Source: Rapana venosa (taxonomy: Eukaryota > Mollusca > Gastropoda > Neogastropoda > Muricidae). From it: a stretch of DNA of 64,000 nt. A program made the translations under genes and the position numbers. The stretch is taken from NCBI GenBank assembly GCA_028751875.1, contig CM054151.1, positions 45,683,799 through 45,747,798 on the forward strand, written 5' to 3'. The notes beneath the pieces are model-generated. The model was given only the letters and a program-made list of their open reading frames with translations, did no database searches and was not told where the DNA came from. Numbering within the stretch: the first letter of the stretch is position 1; each line of letters begins with the position of its first letter. Shown one piece after another: positions 1-11,100 of the stretch.

Positions 1-322
1 AACTTTTCCCCCATCCATTAGACCATGAGTGGTGGTCTGGGCGCTAGTGTTTCGGATGAGACGATAAACCGAGGTCCCGTGTGTTACAAAAATTATTCAG
101 CGCACGTAAAAGAACCCAGGGCAACAAGAGAGTTGTCCCTGGCAAAATTATGTAGGAAAAAGCCACACTGATAGGGAAACAAATGCAGTTGTAGACAGAA
201 AAAAAAGACAAAATGGGTGGTGCTGCTCTGTGGCGACGCGCTCTCCCCAGGGAGAGCAGTCCGAATTTCACTCGGAGAAATTTGACGTGACTTAAAGTGG
301 TGTAAATAAAATAAAATAAATG
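1..322 (+). mobile_element. SINE family B, 5' end cut by window edge
   Basis: This is the body and 3' tail of a short retroposon. It shares its whole length, in the same order, with 44109-44512 and with 60938-61222: the block GGATGAGACGATAAACCG, then AAAGAACCCA, a GAGAGTTGTCCCTGGCAAAA block, GGGTGGTGCTGCTC, CTCTCCCCAGGGAGAGCAG and a final AAATAAAATAAAATAAAT tail. The tRNA-like head seen in the copy at 44109 lies outside the window here. The palindromic CTCTCCCC/GGGGAGAG block should fold as a hairpin in the RNA. The ORF crossing it is incidental. Confidence 0.75.
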
Positions 323-342
323 AAAACTAAAGACTCATTTCA

Positions 343-665
<323 letters not shown>

Positions 666-881
666 GCCAGAAATGACCCGCATCCAAAGTGACCCAGGAC
701 ATTTTCACTGAATGTGCCATCTGCCAGAGTGAAATGTGGATGCCCTTCTACATGACTGTGCCCCGGCAGATTTGCCCCTGAAAGCATGTCTATGCAAACG
801 CAAAAAAACTCACATGAGAAATAAAATACAATGATATACAAGTATGTTTGTAATCATGCAGGCACTCATGTAAGCTAAAAT

Positions 882-1001
882 GTGTGTACACACAGACACG
901 CACACACACACACACACACGCACGCACGCACGCACGAACACACGCACCCACAAACACACACACACACATACACACACTCTCTCTCTCTCACACACACACA
1001 A

Positions 1002-1059
<58 letters not shown>

Positions 1060-1069
1060 ACACACACAC
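882..1069. repeat. (CA)n microsatellite with CT and GCAC interruptions
   Basis: About 190 bp of CA dinucleotides on the plus strand, with a GCAC cluster near 918-938 and a short CT run near 977-988. The several overlapping ORFs read through it are translations of the repeat. Confidence 0.95.
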
Positions 1070-1392
1070 GGGGGAAGGGATATCCTAGTGGTTAGAACAT
1101 TGCACTCGCAAACTGACGACCCGGGTTCGATTCCCGTTTAAGGGGAGTGCAGACTCCACTCTCCCCAAAAGTCCTTCCGATGAGACTACAAACCGATGTC
1201 CCGTGAGTGAACGCACGCAGAACATCTTGCACACATGTTAAATCCTGTTCCGATTTTCGTAAGTGTAGGCCATTGTGTGTGGTGGTGGGAAGAGATGACA
1301 GAATTTACAAAACCGCATTCACACGGGGACTAGATGTAAAAAAGCACACCGGTGCTTATTCCATTATCCTCTTTATAAAAGAATATTATAAC
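1070..1392 (+). mobile_element. SINE family C with tRNA-like head, near full length
   Basis: A tRNA-derived SINE. The head (about 1072-1145) contains an A-box-like GGATATCCTAGTGGTTAGA and a near-perfect B box GGGTTCGATTCCC, the two internal pol III promoter elements of tRNA-type SINEs. The body then has CTTCCGATGAGACTACAAACC, a GTAAATCCTGTTCCG-like block, GTAGGCCATTGTGTG, GATGACAGAATTTACAAAACC, and the 3' block CACGGGGACTAGATGTAAAAAAGCAC. The final TTCCATTATCCTC...AATAAAAGAAT recurs in at least eight other places here. Known of the group: such elements move with enzymes supplied by a partner LINE sharing the 3' end. Confidence 0.8.
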
Positions 1393-1402
1393 ACACACAC
1401 AC

Positions 1403-1481
<79 letters not shown>
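1391..1481. repeat. (CA)n then (AT)n microsatellite
   Basis: A short CA run followed by about 76 bp of uninterrupted AT dinucleotides. It lies directly at the 3' end of the SINE ending near 1392. Confidence 0.95.
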
Positions 1482-1484
<3 letters not shown>

Positions 1485-1497
1485 CAGCCACAGAGAT

Positions 1498-1896
1498 ACA
1501 TACACACACAGACACGCGCGCGCGCGCATGCACACACACACACAAACACACACACACAAAACACACACTGAAACAGGCACAGAGATACATACACACACAT
1601 GGGCGCCAAAAAGGTACGTTTTCACACATATACACACACATAAGCCCGTGTGTATTAACACACACATGCATAAAAATTCACCACGCACATATGCGCGCAC
1701 GCGCGCGCGCACGCACACACACATTGCGCGCGCATTCACATACACACAAACACACACACACGCACGCCCTCGCGCGTTCGTGCTCACACACACAAATTTG
1801 TCTGTCTCTGTCTGTCGGTCTGTGTGTGTGTCTGTCTGTGTGTGTGTGTGTCTGTCTGTCGCTGTCTCTCTCTCACTCTCTCTCTTTGTCACCCTT

Positions 1897-1976
<80 letters not shown>
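1498..1976. repeat. Compound CA/GC, TG, TCTG and CT low-complexity tract
   Basis: CA-rich sequence with alternating GC patches (for example 1515-1530 and 1690-1725, potential Z-DNA formers) passes into TG and TCTG repeats near 1800-1865 and ends in about 100 bp of CT. The 258-residue ORF over it is only Thr-His and Leu-Ser runs. Confidence 0.9.
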
Positions 1977-1979
<3 letters not shown>

Positions 1980-1980
1980 T

Positions 1981-2155
1981 TAAGCTAAAACCCCACTATC
2001 TGTACTACTGCAATCCAAAATACTGATTATTTCCCATCATGAAACATGCACCTTAGTGCAGATAAGGGACATCAATGCTCCTGCTTCCCGGCTGAAGTTG
2101 TTGCTTCCCTTGGATGTCAAATGGCATTAATGTCTAGTTTCAAAGATGTTTCCAG
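1981..2155 (+). repeat. Interspersed repeat family G, copy 2
   Basis: Shares CATGAAACATGCA, AAGGGACATCAATG, TTGCTTCCCTTGGATG and ATGGCATTAATG in order with 463-665. Like the other copies it follows a long CT array immediately. Confidence 0.5.
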
Positions 2156-2161
2156 GTCAGA

Positions 2162-2186
2162 TTATATATATATATATATAATATAT

Positions 2187-2220
<34 letters not shown>

Positions 2221-2370
2221 AATATATATATATATACGAAGAATATGATGAAAAAGAATACTAAGATGAAAACAAGAGAAACAATAACAAGAAAAGGTAA
2301 AAATAAAGGTATATAAAAAGCAATATATATATATATATATATTAATAATAATGTATGGAATTTATATAGC

Positions 2371-2401
<31 letters not shown>

Positions 2402-2423
2402 CAATGTATGGAATTTATATAGC

Positions 2424-2455
<32 letters not shown>

Positions 2456-2597
2456 TTGTTTACTTTACAAGATTCAGCGCTATATAAATTCCATACATTA
2501 TTATTAATATATATATATATTGCTTTTTATATACCTTTATTTTTACCTTTTCTTGCTATTGTTTTCATCTTAGTATTCTTTTTCATCATATTCTTCG
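2162..2597. repeat. AT-rich foldback: inverted repeat with about 120-bp arms
   Basis: The left arm (2237-2370) and right arm (2479-2597) are reverse complements over nearly their full length. The left starts CGAAGAATATGATGAAAAAG and the right ends with its exact complement. Arm differences are the length of an internal AT run and a missing block of about 10 bp. The loop (2371-2478) holds two further AT arrays and a second partial copy of the ATGTATGGAATTTATATAGC block. That block is the 3' end of the LINE whose 3' pieces lie at 22.4-23.4 kb. An AT array (2162-2236) flanks the left arm. The transcript or single strand could form a long hairpin. It may be a genuine foldback insertion or a read/assembly palindrome. 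Confidence 0.85.
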
Positions 2598-3180
2598 TCT
2601 TTCGCATTCTTCTTCGTCACATTCTTCTTCTTCGCAGTTCTCGTTCTTTTTTTCTTCTTTTTTTTTGGGCTGCCTCATCTTCTGTGACGTCCTCAGTCCT
2701 GCTGTTCCCATGCCGCTCATCCCAATCTCACAGCCACAGCCATACCCAGATTAATTTTTTGTTATGTCTCATCCTCAGGGTCGGAAGTCCACAGGGAGCC
2801 CATCACTATCAGCCCGCCGTGGGGCCAGCAGTTCTCGTTCTTGTTCGTGTCCTCTTGGTCTCGTTCTCGTTGTTGTTGTTGTTCTTCTTCTTCTTCTTCT
2901 TCTACTCCGACTACGACTACGACTACTACTTCTTCTTCGCAATTCTTCTTCTTCCTCTTCTTCTTCTTTCTCTTCTTCTTCTTCCTCTTATTCGCAATTC
3001 TTCTTCTTCGCAATTCCTCTTCATCGCAATTCCTCTTCATCGCAATTCTTCTTCCTCTTCTTCCTCTTCTTCGCAATTCTTCTTCTTCGCAATTCCTCTT
3101 CTTCGCAATTCTTCATTCTTTCTTTCTCGTCTTGATTTCTATTCACTTTCTTTCTATCGTTCGTTCTTTCTTTTCAAATT
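2598..3180. repeat. TTC-rich array with TTCGCAATTC units
   Basis: Degenerate TTC triplets with repeated TTCGCAATTCTTC and TTCCTC variants (densest at 2885-3130), broken by a non-repetitive piece at about 2660-2860. It has the same motif vocabulary as 4335-5475, 18478-18610 and the complement at 25040-25600. Confidence 0.85.
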
Positions 3181-3711
3181 GATGCTGTAATTCTGTTGTA
3201 TTGAATGGTTTCACTGATCAGTTGATTGATTGATTGGTTGACTGACTGACCGACGTTTTAATCCAGTTTGATTTTACCTGACTTGAAATTCAAAGATTCA
3301 ATATTGTAGTTTGCCATCCCTAGCCACATGCAATCTGTCTCTGTCTGTCTCTGTCTGTCTTTCTGTGTGTCCGTCTGTCTCTGTCTGTCTGTGTGTCCGT
3401 CTGTCTGTCTGTCACTGTCTGTCTCTGTCTGTCTCTCTCTCTCTTTCGCTCTTTGTTTTGTTTTTTTGGTGGGGTTTTTTTGGTGTTTTTTTTTCTTTTG
3501 TTTGTTTGTTTTGTTGTTTGTGGGGATTTTTGTTTTGTTCTTTGTTTTTGTTTTTGTTGTTGGTTGTTGTTGGTTGTTTGTTTTGTTTTATTGTTTTTTT
3601 TTTTGGGGGGGTATTTGGGGGTTTTCTTTTTTTAATTTGTTTGTTAGATTTTTTAAAGTTTTTTTTCCCCTTGTTTCTACTGTGTGAGGGTATGGGTATC
3701 GGGTTTATCAT
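3181..3711. other. Low-complexity TCTG and G/T-rich stretch, no gene seen
   Basis: Holds short unique sequence to about 3325, TCTG repeats at 3330-3440, then a G/T-rich tract to about 3680. The hydrophobic ORFs here (Phe, Leu, Val and Cys runs) follow from base composition. Confidence 0.6.
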
Positions 3712-3916
<205 letters not shown>

Positions 3917-4215
3917 CTGTTGTTTTGTCGTCAAAACCAATTTCCTATGAAAGTCAATACTGTCTAGTTGATGTGCTACAAACTAGCCCTAACACAAAGA
4001 CATCAAATCCAAAAAAGGCAAAAAGAATTTCTTTCATCGGCATGAAACATAAACATTTATGGATACAAGGGACATCACTGCGGCTTAAGATTTCTCCATG
4101 TCACAGTGATATCAAATTGAAGATGATTACTTCCCCTAGACTGCAAATCGCATCAAAGCCTCCCAGCCTTTTTCAAAAAGGTCAAGTTGGTGCTCGTGAC
4201 ATCAACAGTCATGTG
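3917..4215 (+). repeat. Interspersed repeat family G, copy 3 (diverged)
   Basis: GGCATGAAACATAAAC and ACAAGGGACATCAC near 4040-4080 match the other two copies. A second ACATCAACAGTCATGTGG block near 4200 matches ACATCAACAGTCCTGTCC of copy 1. No coding signal. Confidence 0.4.
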
Positions 4216-4334
4216 GAAACCAGTTAACCAGAATATTTGGAATTACTATAGATGTATCGGCTGATGTGGCAGATACTGGACTGGATTTTCGGGGAAAGGG
4301 GTGGGGTGTCGTTAGTTTTTTTTATAAAGGATTT

Positions 4335-5475
4335 TCTTCTTCTTCTTCGTCTTCACCTTCTTTGCACTCTTCTTCTTCTTCTTCGCAATTCTTCTTCGCA
4401 ATTCTTCTTCTTCTTTGCACTCTTCTTCTTCTTCTTTGCCCTCTTCTTTCTTCTTCTTCTTCTTCTTCTTCTTCTTCTTCTTCTTCTTCTTCTTCTTCTT
4501 CTCCTCCTCCTTCTTCGCAATTCTTCTTCGCAATTCTTCTTCTTCTTCGCAATTCTTCTTCTTCTTCGCAATTCTTCTTCTTCGCAATTCTCTTCTTCTT
4601 CTTCTTCGCTTTCTTCTTCGCATTTTCTTCTTCTTCTTCTTCTTCTTCAATTCTTCTTCTTCTTCTCAATTCTTCTTCGCATTCTTCTTCTTCTTCGCAA
4701 TTCTTCGCAATTCTTCTTCTTCTTTCGAATTCTTCTTCTTCTCTTCTCGTCCATTCTTCGCAATTTTCTTCGCAATTCTTTTTTCTCTTCTTCGCAATTT
4801 TTCATTCTTCGCGCAATTCTTCTTCTTCTTCTTCGCATTCTATTCGCAATTCTTCTTCTTCGCATTCTTCTTCGCAATTCTTTTTCTTCTTTTCTTCTTT
4901 TTCCCTTCTTCTTCTTCTTCTTCTTCTTCTTCTTCTTCTTCATTCTTCTTCTTCTTCTTCTTCGCAATTCTTCTTCTTCTTCGCAATTCTTCTTCTTCTT
5001 CGAAATTCTTTCGCAATTCTTCTTCGCAATTCTTCTTCGCAATTCTTCTTCTTCTCTTCGCATTCTTCTTCTCTTCGCAATTCTTCTTTCTCAATTCTCT
5101 TCTTCTTTGCCCTCTTCTTTCTTCTTCTTCTTCGCAGCTCTTCTTCTTTTTCTGTGCATTCTTCTCCTTCGCATTTTTCTTCTTTGCAGTCTTCTTCTTT
5201 GCATCCTTCTTCGCAATTCTTCTTTTTCTTCTCCTTCGCGTTCTTCGCATTTTTCTTCCTCGCCTTCTTTTTCTTTGCATTCTCCGTCATCTTCTTCGCA
5301 ATTCATCTTCGCATGTCTTCTTTGCAAATCTTCTTCTTCATTGCAATTCCTCTTTGTAATTCTTATTCTTCTTTGCAATTCTTCTTCTTTTTCATGTGTT
5401 GTTGTTGTTGTTGTTGTTGTTCTTCTTCTTCTCTTCTTTCTTTCTTCTCTCTTCTTCTTCTTCTTGTAATGAGAA
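4335..5475. repeat. 1.1 kb (TTC)n / TTCGCAATTC composite array
   Basis: A long pyrimidine-rich array of TTC triplets punctuated by TTCGCAATTC or TTTGCA units. The punctuating unit recurs dozens of times at irregular multiples of three, so the array drifts between frames; this explains the very long Ser/Phe/Leu ORFs on the plus strand and Glu/Arg/Lys ORFs on the minus strand. Long GAA/TTC tracts are known to form triplex (H-DNA) structures. It ends in a short GTT run at 5399-5422 and further TTC. Confidence 0.95.
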
Positions 5476-5745
5476 GAAGGTATAGTTTGGTCTTTGGAGC
5501 GTTGCTCATTACAGTCGTGATCTGATCTATCCATCACCTGCTTGACAAACATGCTCCTGAAAAAAGAAAGATCGCTTTCTGATCCCACCCCCCACCCCCT
5601 GTCCCCGTTTTCTAACAGATTTCTTTTACTCTAAACGAACCAAGCGGCGAGGGGAAAAAAACCCGTAAAACTATCAAAAAACCAGTTAGTGACTAAATGG
5701 CGAAAAAGAGCCCAAGCAGGATGCTATTGGTCTCGATAGCACACA
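5476..5745. other. Low-copy sequence, nothing recognised
   Basis: About 270 bp of normal complexity between the TTC array and a SINE. No ORF of note and no similarity to other parts of the window that I could see. Confidence 0.5.
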
Positions 5746-6031
5746 GGGGACGGGGTAGCTCAGTGGTCAGAGCACTCGCTTCCACCAGCTAAGGTTAAGC
5801 AGCATCGAGCGTGGTTACTACTTGGACGGGTTACCGTGTGAGCGCTTTGCCTTCATTACAGTCCCCTAGTTCACCCAGCTGTAAATGGGTACCTGCCCTC
5901 TCAGGGGAGGTAAAGCAGCGAGGGAGAAGATATGGGCGCTACCCTCAATATGCTGGCTCCTAGAGAAGCTGAGGTCTCTGACGCCTCGCTCCCCTACGAC
6001 CACTTAGGTTACGGGACGCATTTACCTTTTT
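5746..6031 (+). mobile_element. SINE family A (tRNA-half / 5S-rRNA-like chimera), copy 1
   Basis: The element starts GGGGACGGGGTAGCTCAGTG, which is the 5' half of a tRNA with its A box and D arm. It then switches, after about 45 bases, to the internal control region of 5S rRNA: GGTTAAGCAGCATCGAGCG followed by GTGGTTACTACTTGGACGGG and TTACCG. This copy keeps ACTTGGACGGG, very close to the 5S C box. The body has CCCCTAGTTCACCCAGCTGT, AAATGGGTACCTGCCCTCTC, AGGTAAAGCAGCGAGGGAGA, ATGCTGGCTCCTAGAGAAGC and CTCGCTCCCCTACGACC. The end is ACCTTT-rich. No tRNA B box is visible, so transcription would presumably depend on the 5S-like boxes, an inference. Confidence 0.85.
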
Positions 6032-7141
6032 AGCACGAAAAGTCCCTGATCTCCAGGAAGTTATTTTCGCTATTTCAGTCCTCGATAAAACAAAAAAGCA
6101 TGACCGCTTTATCAAGCAAACTATGAACATAAGCCGGGCCAAAGAAAAATCCTGGCTGATTTCATATTTTGAGAACACAATTTGTCAAAGTTAGACACAG
6201 ATTGACAGAAGACGGTCGTGACATCGATTCTGACGTTTTTGACCACTCAGATAGTTGTGCCTTTTCTCCGTTCCAACTCCTGGAAGAATTACCGCCGAAT
6301 CGGCAACCTGATCCTGAAACTGGAATCAGCTTCAGATACTGTTTCCAGGTAACGGTGCTCTCCAATTTCTTGACGTGTTTCTGCCAGGTCCGTACAAGGA
6401 GTATCAATCTGAGCTTTCAGGCTGGGACTACGTGTATAGCCTGCCTCTGGCAATAAACCAAGCTACCGTCAAGCGTTCTCCCCAAACCCTGGAGTAGAAT
6501 ACCATCACGTGCCAAACATTTCCTTATAGATCTAAGCTGTTTCAGCGTGATGTAAATCAGTTGGGAAAACGTTTTTTTGAAGTGTTTCAAAGCGTGTATC
6601 TTTATCTGTACTAGGCTGTCGTTTGGGTTATTTTAAGTCTCGGTTTCTTGTTAGTGTCCTGAAAATGTTGGTTTGGAAAGAAGTTCATTTGCTGTTGCCA
6701 GGTTTCACGTGAGAGCTATTTGTTGTATATTGTAAGTGTATGTATCCACTATTTGTTAGCCTATTATATCTGCTGGTTTTCAGGTCGATGTAATTTAAGA
6801 ATGATCTGTGCGATATCCTTAAGGAGTATAATAGTATGTGTAATCCAAGTAGCGAAACAAGTATTCTTGCACTAAAAAGTAATTATAAAAATATCTTCTT
6901 TGTTTTAAAGGCATTGTTTTGCAACACCAGCGAAGGAGTGTTCTTCTGGCATTTTCTTGATGTCCTCTCTTGCCTCAGAACTGTCAATATTTACATACTT
7001 ATCCCAACTTTTTTTTTATCCCTCACAACGTTAAAATCTCCTAAGGCTAGGACGTTCTGTTGGTTTTGTGGTTATTTTGTTGATTTTTTCCATTTTATTT
7101 TAACTTGTATGAACAATATGTCATTTGTTGCTTTGATTTCT
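6032..7141. other. Low-copy AT-rich sequence; one weak exon candidate
   Basis: Mostly unique, AT-rich DNA. A frame open from 6169 runs to a potential splice donor at about 6347 (TTTCCAG followed by GTAACG) and encodes non-repetitive residues including FSPFQLLEELPPNRQPDPET. The complementary strand is open over the same stretch, no acceptor is clear upstream, and I do not recognise the peptide, so it is not called as a gene. Confidence 0.3.
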
Positions 7142-7208
7142 TGCTTTACAAGATTCAGCGCTGTATAAATTCCATGCATTATTGTCATTATTTTTATTAT
7201 TGTTATTA

Positions 7209-7252
<44 letters not shown>

Positions 7253-7256
7253 GAAT
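7142..7256 (+). mobile_element. LINE (CR1/L2-like) extreme 3' end with ATT tail
   Basis: ACAAGATTCAGCGCTGTATA followed by AATTCCATGCATTATTGTC and an (ATT)n run is the complement of the 3' end seen at 22405-22470 and 22848-22900. It carries only the last ~50 bp plus the microsatellite tail, the usual outcome of incomplete reverse transcription. Confidence 0.65.
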
Positions 7257-7422
7257 GAACATTTTCTGGAAGAAACTCTATATCTGTAGAAGATACTACT
7301 ACTACTACTACTACTGCTACTGCTACTGCTACTGCTACTTCTAACAACAACAATAATAATAATAATAACAATAATAATAATAATATTGCTTCTGATGATG
7401 ATGATGGTAATGATGGTGATGG

Positions 7423-7465
<43 letters not shown>

Positions 7466-7505
7466 AAGAAGAAGAAGAAGAACAACAACAACAACAATAA
7501 CAATA
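7205..7505. repeat. Compound trinucleotide tract: ATT, CTA, CTG, AAT, GAT, GAA, CAA
   Basis: At least seven different trinucleotide repeats follow one another (ATT 7205-7253, CTA/CTG 7290-7340, AAT 7350-7386, GAT 7393-7465, GAA/CAA 7466-7505). The first is the tail of a LINE 3' end. Confidence 0.9.
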
Positions 7506-7854
7506 GCAATAGTAATCATCAGAGTGATCACCTTTTCCATCTGTCTATTATTTTGATTTTGACCTCAAAGCTGTTTTATCCACCCCCATCTCCCACCTAC
7601 CCCCACCCCCTCTTAAGAAAACAAAGGAAATTTTGTATAAAAAAAAACACCCACCTAAATATGCAGCAATCAAATAATGAGTCATATAAGTACCAACAAT
7701 ATCGGACTACCGCCACTTAGAAAAAGCACGCTGTAGGTGAACGAAAAGGAAACAGCTCGATATCTCCCTTTGTAAGCCGAGCAAAGCCAACGCAAAATAT
7801 TGGTCCACACCCTGAATTTGAGAACGATTGCTGTAACCATACCCACTGCATTCA
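7506..7854. other. Low-copy sequence, nothing recognised
   Basis: Normal-complexity DNA with a C-rich patch at about 7581-7610. No gene or repeat family recognised. Confidence 0.4.
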
Positions 7855-8150
7855 CGGCTCGGAGCTCAGTACCGGTGGAAAAAAAAATACCCAGAGCTAA
7901 TAGCTTAGCATCGAGCGTGCTTACCTCTTGGACGGGTGACCGTTTGCGTGCCTTGGCTTCAGTATAGTCCCCCAGTTCACCCAGCTGTAAAATGAGCACC
8001 TGCTCTCTATAGGATCAGGGAAGGTAAAGCAGCGAGGGAGAGGGGATGGGCGTCACCGACTTCATAATGCTGGCCCCTGGAGAATCTGAGGTCACTGACG
8101 CCTCGCTTCCCTACGACAACATAGGTTATGAGACACCTTTACCTTTACTT
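7855..8150 (+). mobile_element. SINE family A, copy 2 (head decayed)
   Basis: The tRNA-like head is reduced to CGGAGCTCAGTACCGGTGGA. The 5S-like section remains clear: AGCTTAGCATCGAGCGTGC followed by CTCTTGGACGGGTGACCG. The body and tail match the other copies, ending TAGGTTATGAGACACC and three ACCTTT-like units. The 23-bp satellite begins about 25 bp further on. Confidence 0.8.
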
Positions 8151-8174
8151 ACTGTCAAACTGAGTTCTTGGGTC

Positions 8175-11100
8175 CATGTCCCGATGAAAAGCCAGCCATC
8201 ATACCGATGAAAAGCCAGCCATCATACCGATGAAAAGTCAGCCATTATACCAGTGAAAAGCAAGCCATCATACCGATGAAAAGCCAGCCATAATACCGAT
8301 GAAAAGCCAGCCGTCATACCGATGTAAAGCCAGCCGTCATACCGATGAAAAGCCAGCCGTGATACCGATGTAAAGCCAGCCACCTACCGATGAAAAGCCA
8401 GTCATCATACCGGTGAAAAGCCAGTCATCATACCGATGAAAAGCCAGCCGTCATACCGGTGAAAAGCCAGCCATCATACCGATAAAAAGCCAGCCATCAT
8501 ACCGATAAAAAGCCAGCCATCATACCGATGAAAAGCCAGCCATCATACCGATAAAAAGCCAGCCATCATACCGATAAAAAGCCAGCAATCATACCGATCA
8601 AAAGCCAGTCATCATACTGATGAAAAGCCAGCCATCATACTGATGAAAAGCCAGCCACCGTACCGATGAAAAGCCAGCCACCGTACCGATGAATAGCCAG
8701 CCACCGTGCCAATGAAAAGCCAGCCACCGTACCGATGAAAAGTCAGTCACCATACCAATGAAAAGCCAGCCATCTTACCGATGAAAAGCCAGCCATCATA
8801 CTGATGAAAAGCCAGCCATCATACCGATCAAAAGCCAGCCACCATACCGATGAAAATACAGGCATCATACCGATGAAAAGCCAGCCACCATACCGATGAA
8901 AAGCCAGCCACCATACCGATGAAAAGACAGTCATCATACCGATGAAAATCCAGCCACCATACCGATGAAAAGCCAGCCACCATACCGATGAAAAGCCAGC
9001 CACCGTACCGATGAAAAGCCAGCCATCATACCAATGAAAAGCCAGCCTTCATACCGATAAAAAGCCAGCCATAATTCTCATGAAAAGCCAGCCACCTACC
9101 GATGAAAAGCCAGCTATCATACCGATGAAAAGCCAGTCATCATACCAATGAAAAGCCAGCCACCATACTGATGAAAAGCCAGTCGTCATACCGATGAAAA
9201 GGCAACCGTCATACCGGTTAAAAGCCAGCCATCATACCAATGAAAAGCCAATCATCATTCTAATGAAAAGCCAGGCACCGTACCGATGAAAAGCCAGCCA
9301 TCATACCGATGAAAAGCCAGCCACCATACCGATGAAAAGCCAGCCATCATACCGATGAAAAGCCAGTCATCATACCGATGAAAAAGCCAGCCATCATACC
9401 GATGAAAAGCCAGGCACCGTACCGATGAAAAGCCAGCCATCATACCGATGAAAAGCAAGCCACCATATCGATGAAAAGCCAGCCATCATACCGATGAAAA
9501 GCCAGTCATCATACCAATGAAAAGCCAGCTACCATACTGATGAAAAGCCAGTCGTCATACCGATGAAAAGGCAACCGTCATACCGGTTAAAAGCCAGCCA
9601 TCATACCAATGAAAAGCCAATCATCAGTCTAATGAAAAGCCAGGCACCGTACCGATGAAAAGCCAGCCATCATACCGATGAAAAGCCAGCCACCATACCG
9701 ATGAAAAGCCAGCCATCATATCGATGAAAAGCCAGTCATCATACCGATCAAAAGCCAGCCACCATACCGATGAAAATACAGGCATCATACTGATGAAAAG
9801 CCAGCCACCATACCGATGAAAAGCCAGCCACCATACCGATGAAAAGCCAGTCATCATACCGATGAAAAGCCAGCCACCGTACCGATGAAAAACCAGCCTT
9901 CAAACCAATGAAAAGCCAGCCTTCATACCGATAAAAAGCCAGCCATAATTCTCATGAAAAGCCAGCCACCTACCGATGAAAAGCCCGCTATCATACCGAT
10001 GAAAAGCCAGCCACCATACCGATGAAAAGCCAGCCACCATACCGATGAAAAGCCAGCCACCATACCAATGAAAAGCCAGCCACCATACCGATGAAAAGCC
10101 AGCCACCATACTGATGAAAAGCCAGTCATCATACCGATGAAAAGCCAGCCATCATACCGATGGAAAGCCAGCCACCATACCGATGAAAATCCAGCCATCA
10201 TACCGATTGAAATCCAGCCATCATACCGATGAAAAGCCAGCCACCGTACCGATGAAAAGCCAGCCATCATACCGATGAAAAGCCAGCCATCATACCGATG
10301 AAAAGCCAGCTATCATACCGATGAAAAGCCAGCCATCATACCGATGAAAAGCCAGCCATCATACCGATGAAAAGCCAGCTATCATACCGATGAAAAGCCA
10401 GCCACCATACTGATGAAAAGGCAGCCGTCATACCGGTTAAAAGCCAGCCATCATACCAATGAAAAGCCAATCATCATTCTAATGAAAAGCCAGGCACCGT
10501 ACCGATGAAAAGCCAGCCATCATACCGATGAAAAGCCAGCCACCATATCGATGAAAAGCCAGCCATCATACCGATGAAAAGCCAGTCATCATACCAATGA
10601 AAAGCCAGCCACCATACTGATGAAAAGCCAGTCGTCATACCGATGAAAAGGCAACCGTCATACCGGTTAAAAGCCAGCCATCATACCGATGAAAAAGCCA
10701 GCCATCATACCGATGAAAAGCCAGGCACCGTACCGATGAAAAGCCAGCCATCATACCGATGAAAAGCCGGCAACCATATCGATGAAAAGCCAGGCACCGT
10801 ACCGATGAAAAGCCAGCCATCATTCTGTTGAAAAGCCAGCCACCATATCGATGAAAAGCCAGCCATCATACCGATAAAAAGCCAGCCATCATACCGATAA
10901 AAAGCCAGCCATCATACCGATGAAAAGCCAGCCATCATATCGATAAAAAGCCAGCCATCATACCGATAAAAAGCCAGCAATCATACCGATCAAAAGCCAG
11001 TCATCATACTGATGAAAAGCAAGCCATCATACTGATGAAAAGCCAGCCACCGTACCGATGAAAAGCCAGCCACCGTACCGATGAATAGCCAGCCACCGTG

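Noticed and set aside
1072..1145. tRNA gene
   Set aside because: A and B boxes are present but the sequence does not fold as a clean cloverleaf and it continues as a dispersed SINE; the same holds for the heads at 54300, 56893, 60830 and 61583.
4252..5525. ORFs of 405 and 419 codons rich in Ser, Phe and Leu
   Set aside because: They are translations of a TTC/TTCGCAATTC array; several overlapping frames on both strands are equally open.
5790..5840. 5S rRNA gene
   Set aside because: Only the internal control region is 5S-like, and it sits inside a dispersed retroposon found eight times.
6169..6456. Possible exon with a splice donor at about 6347
   Set aside because: No acceptor, no recognised peptide and an opposing open frame over the same bases; kept only as a note.
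8743..10270. Minus-strand ORFs with a 23-residue repeat (GFSSVWWLAFHRY type)
   Set aside because: The 23-bp unit cycles through all frames and lacks stops on that strand; no start context, flanking exon or composition favours a protein.
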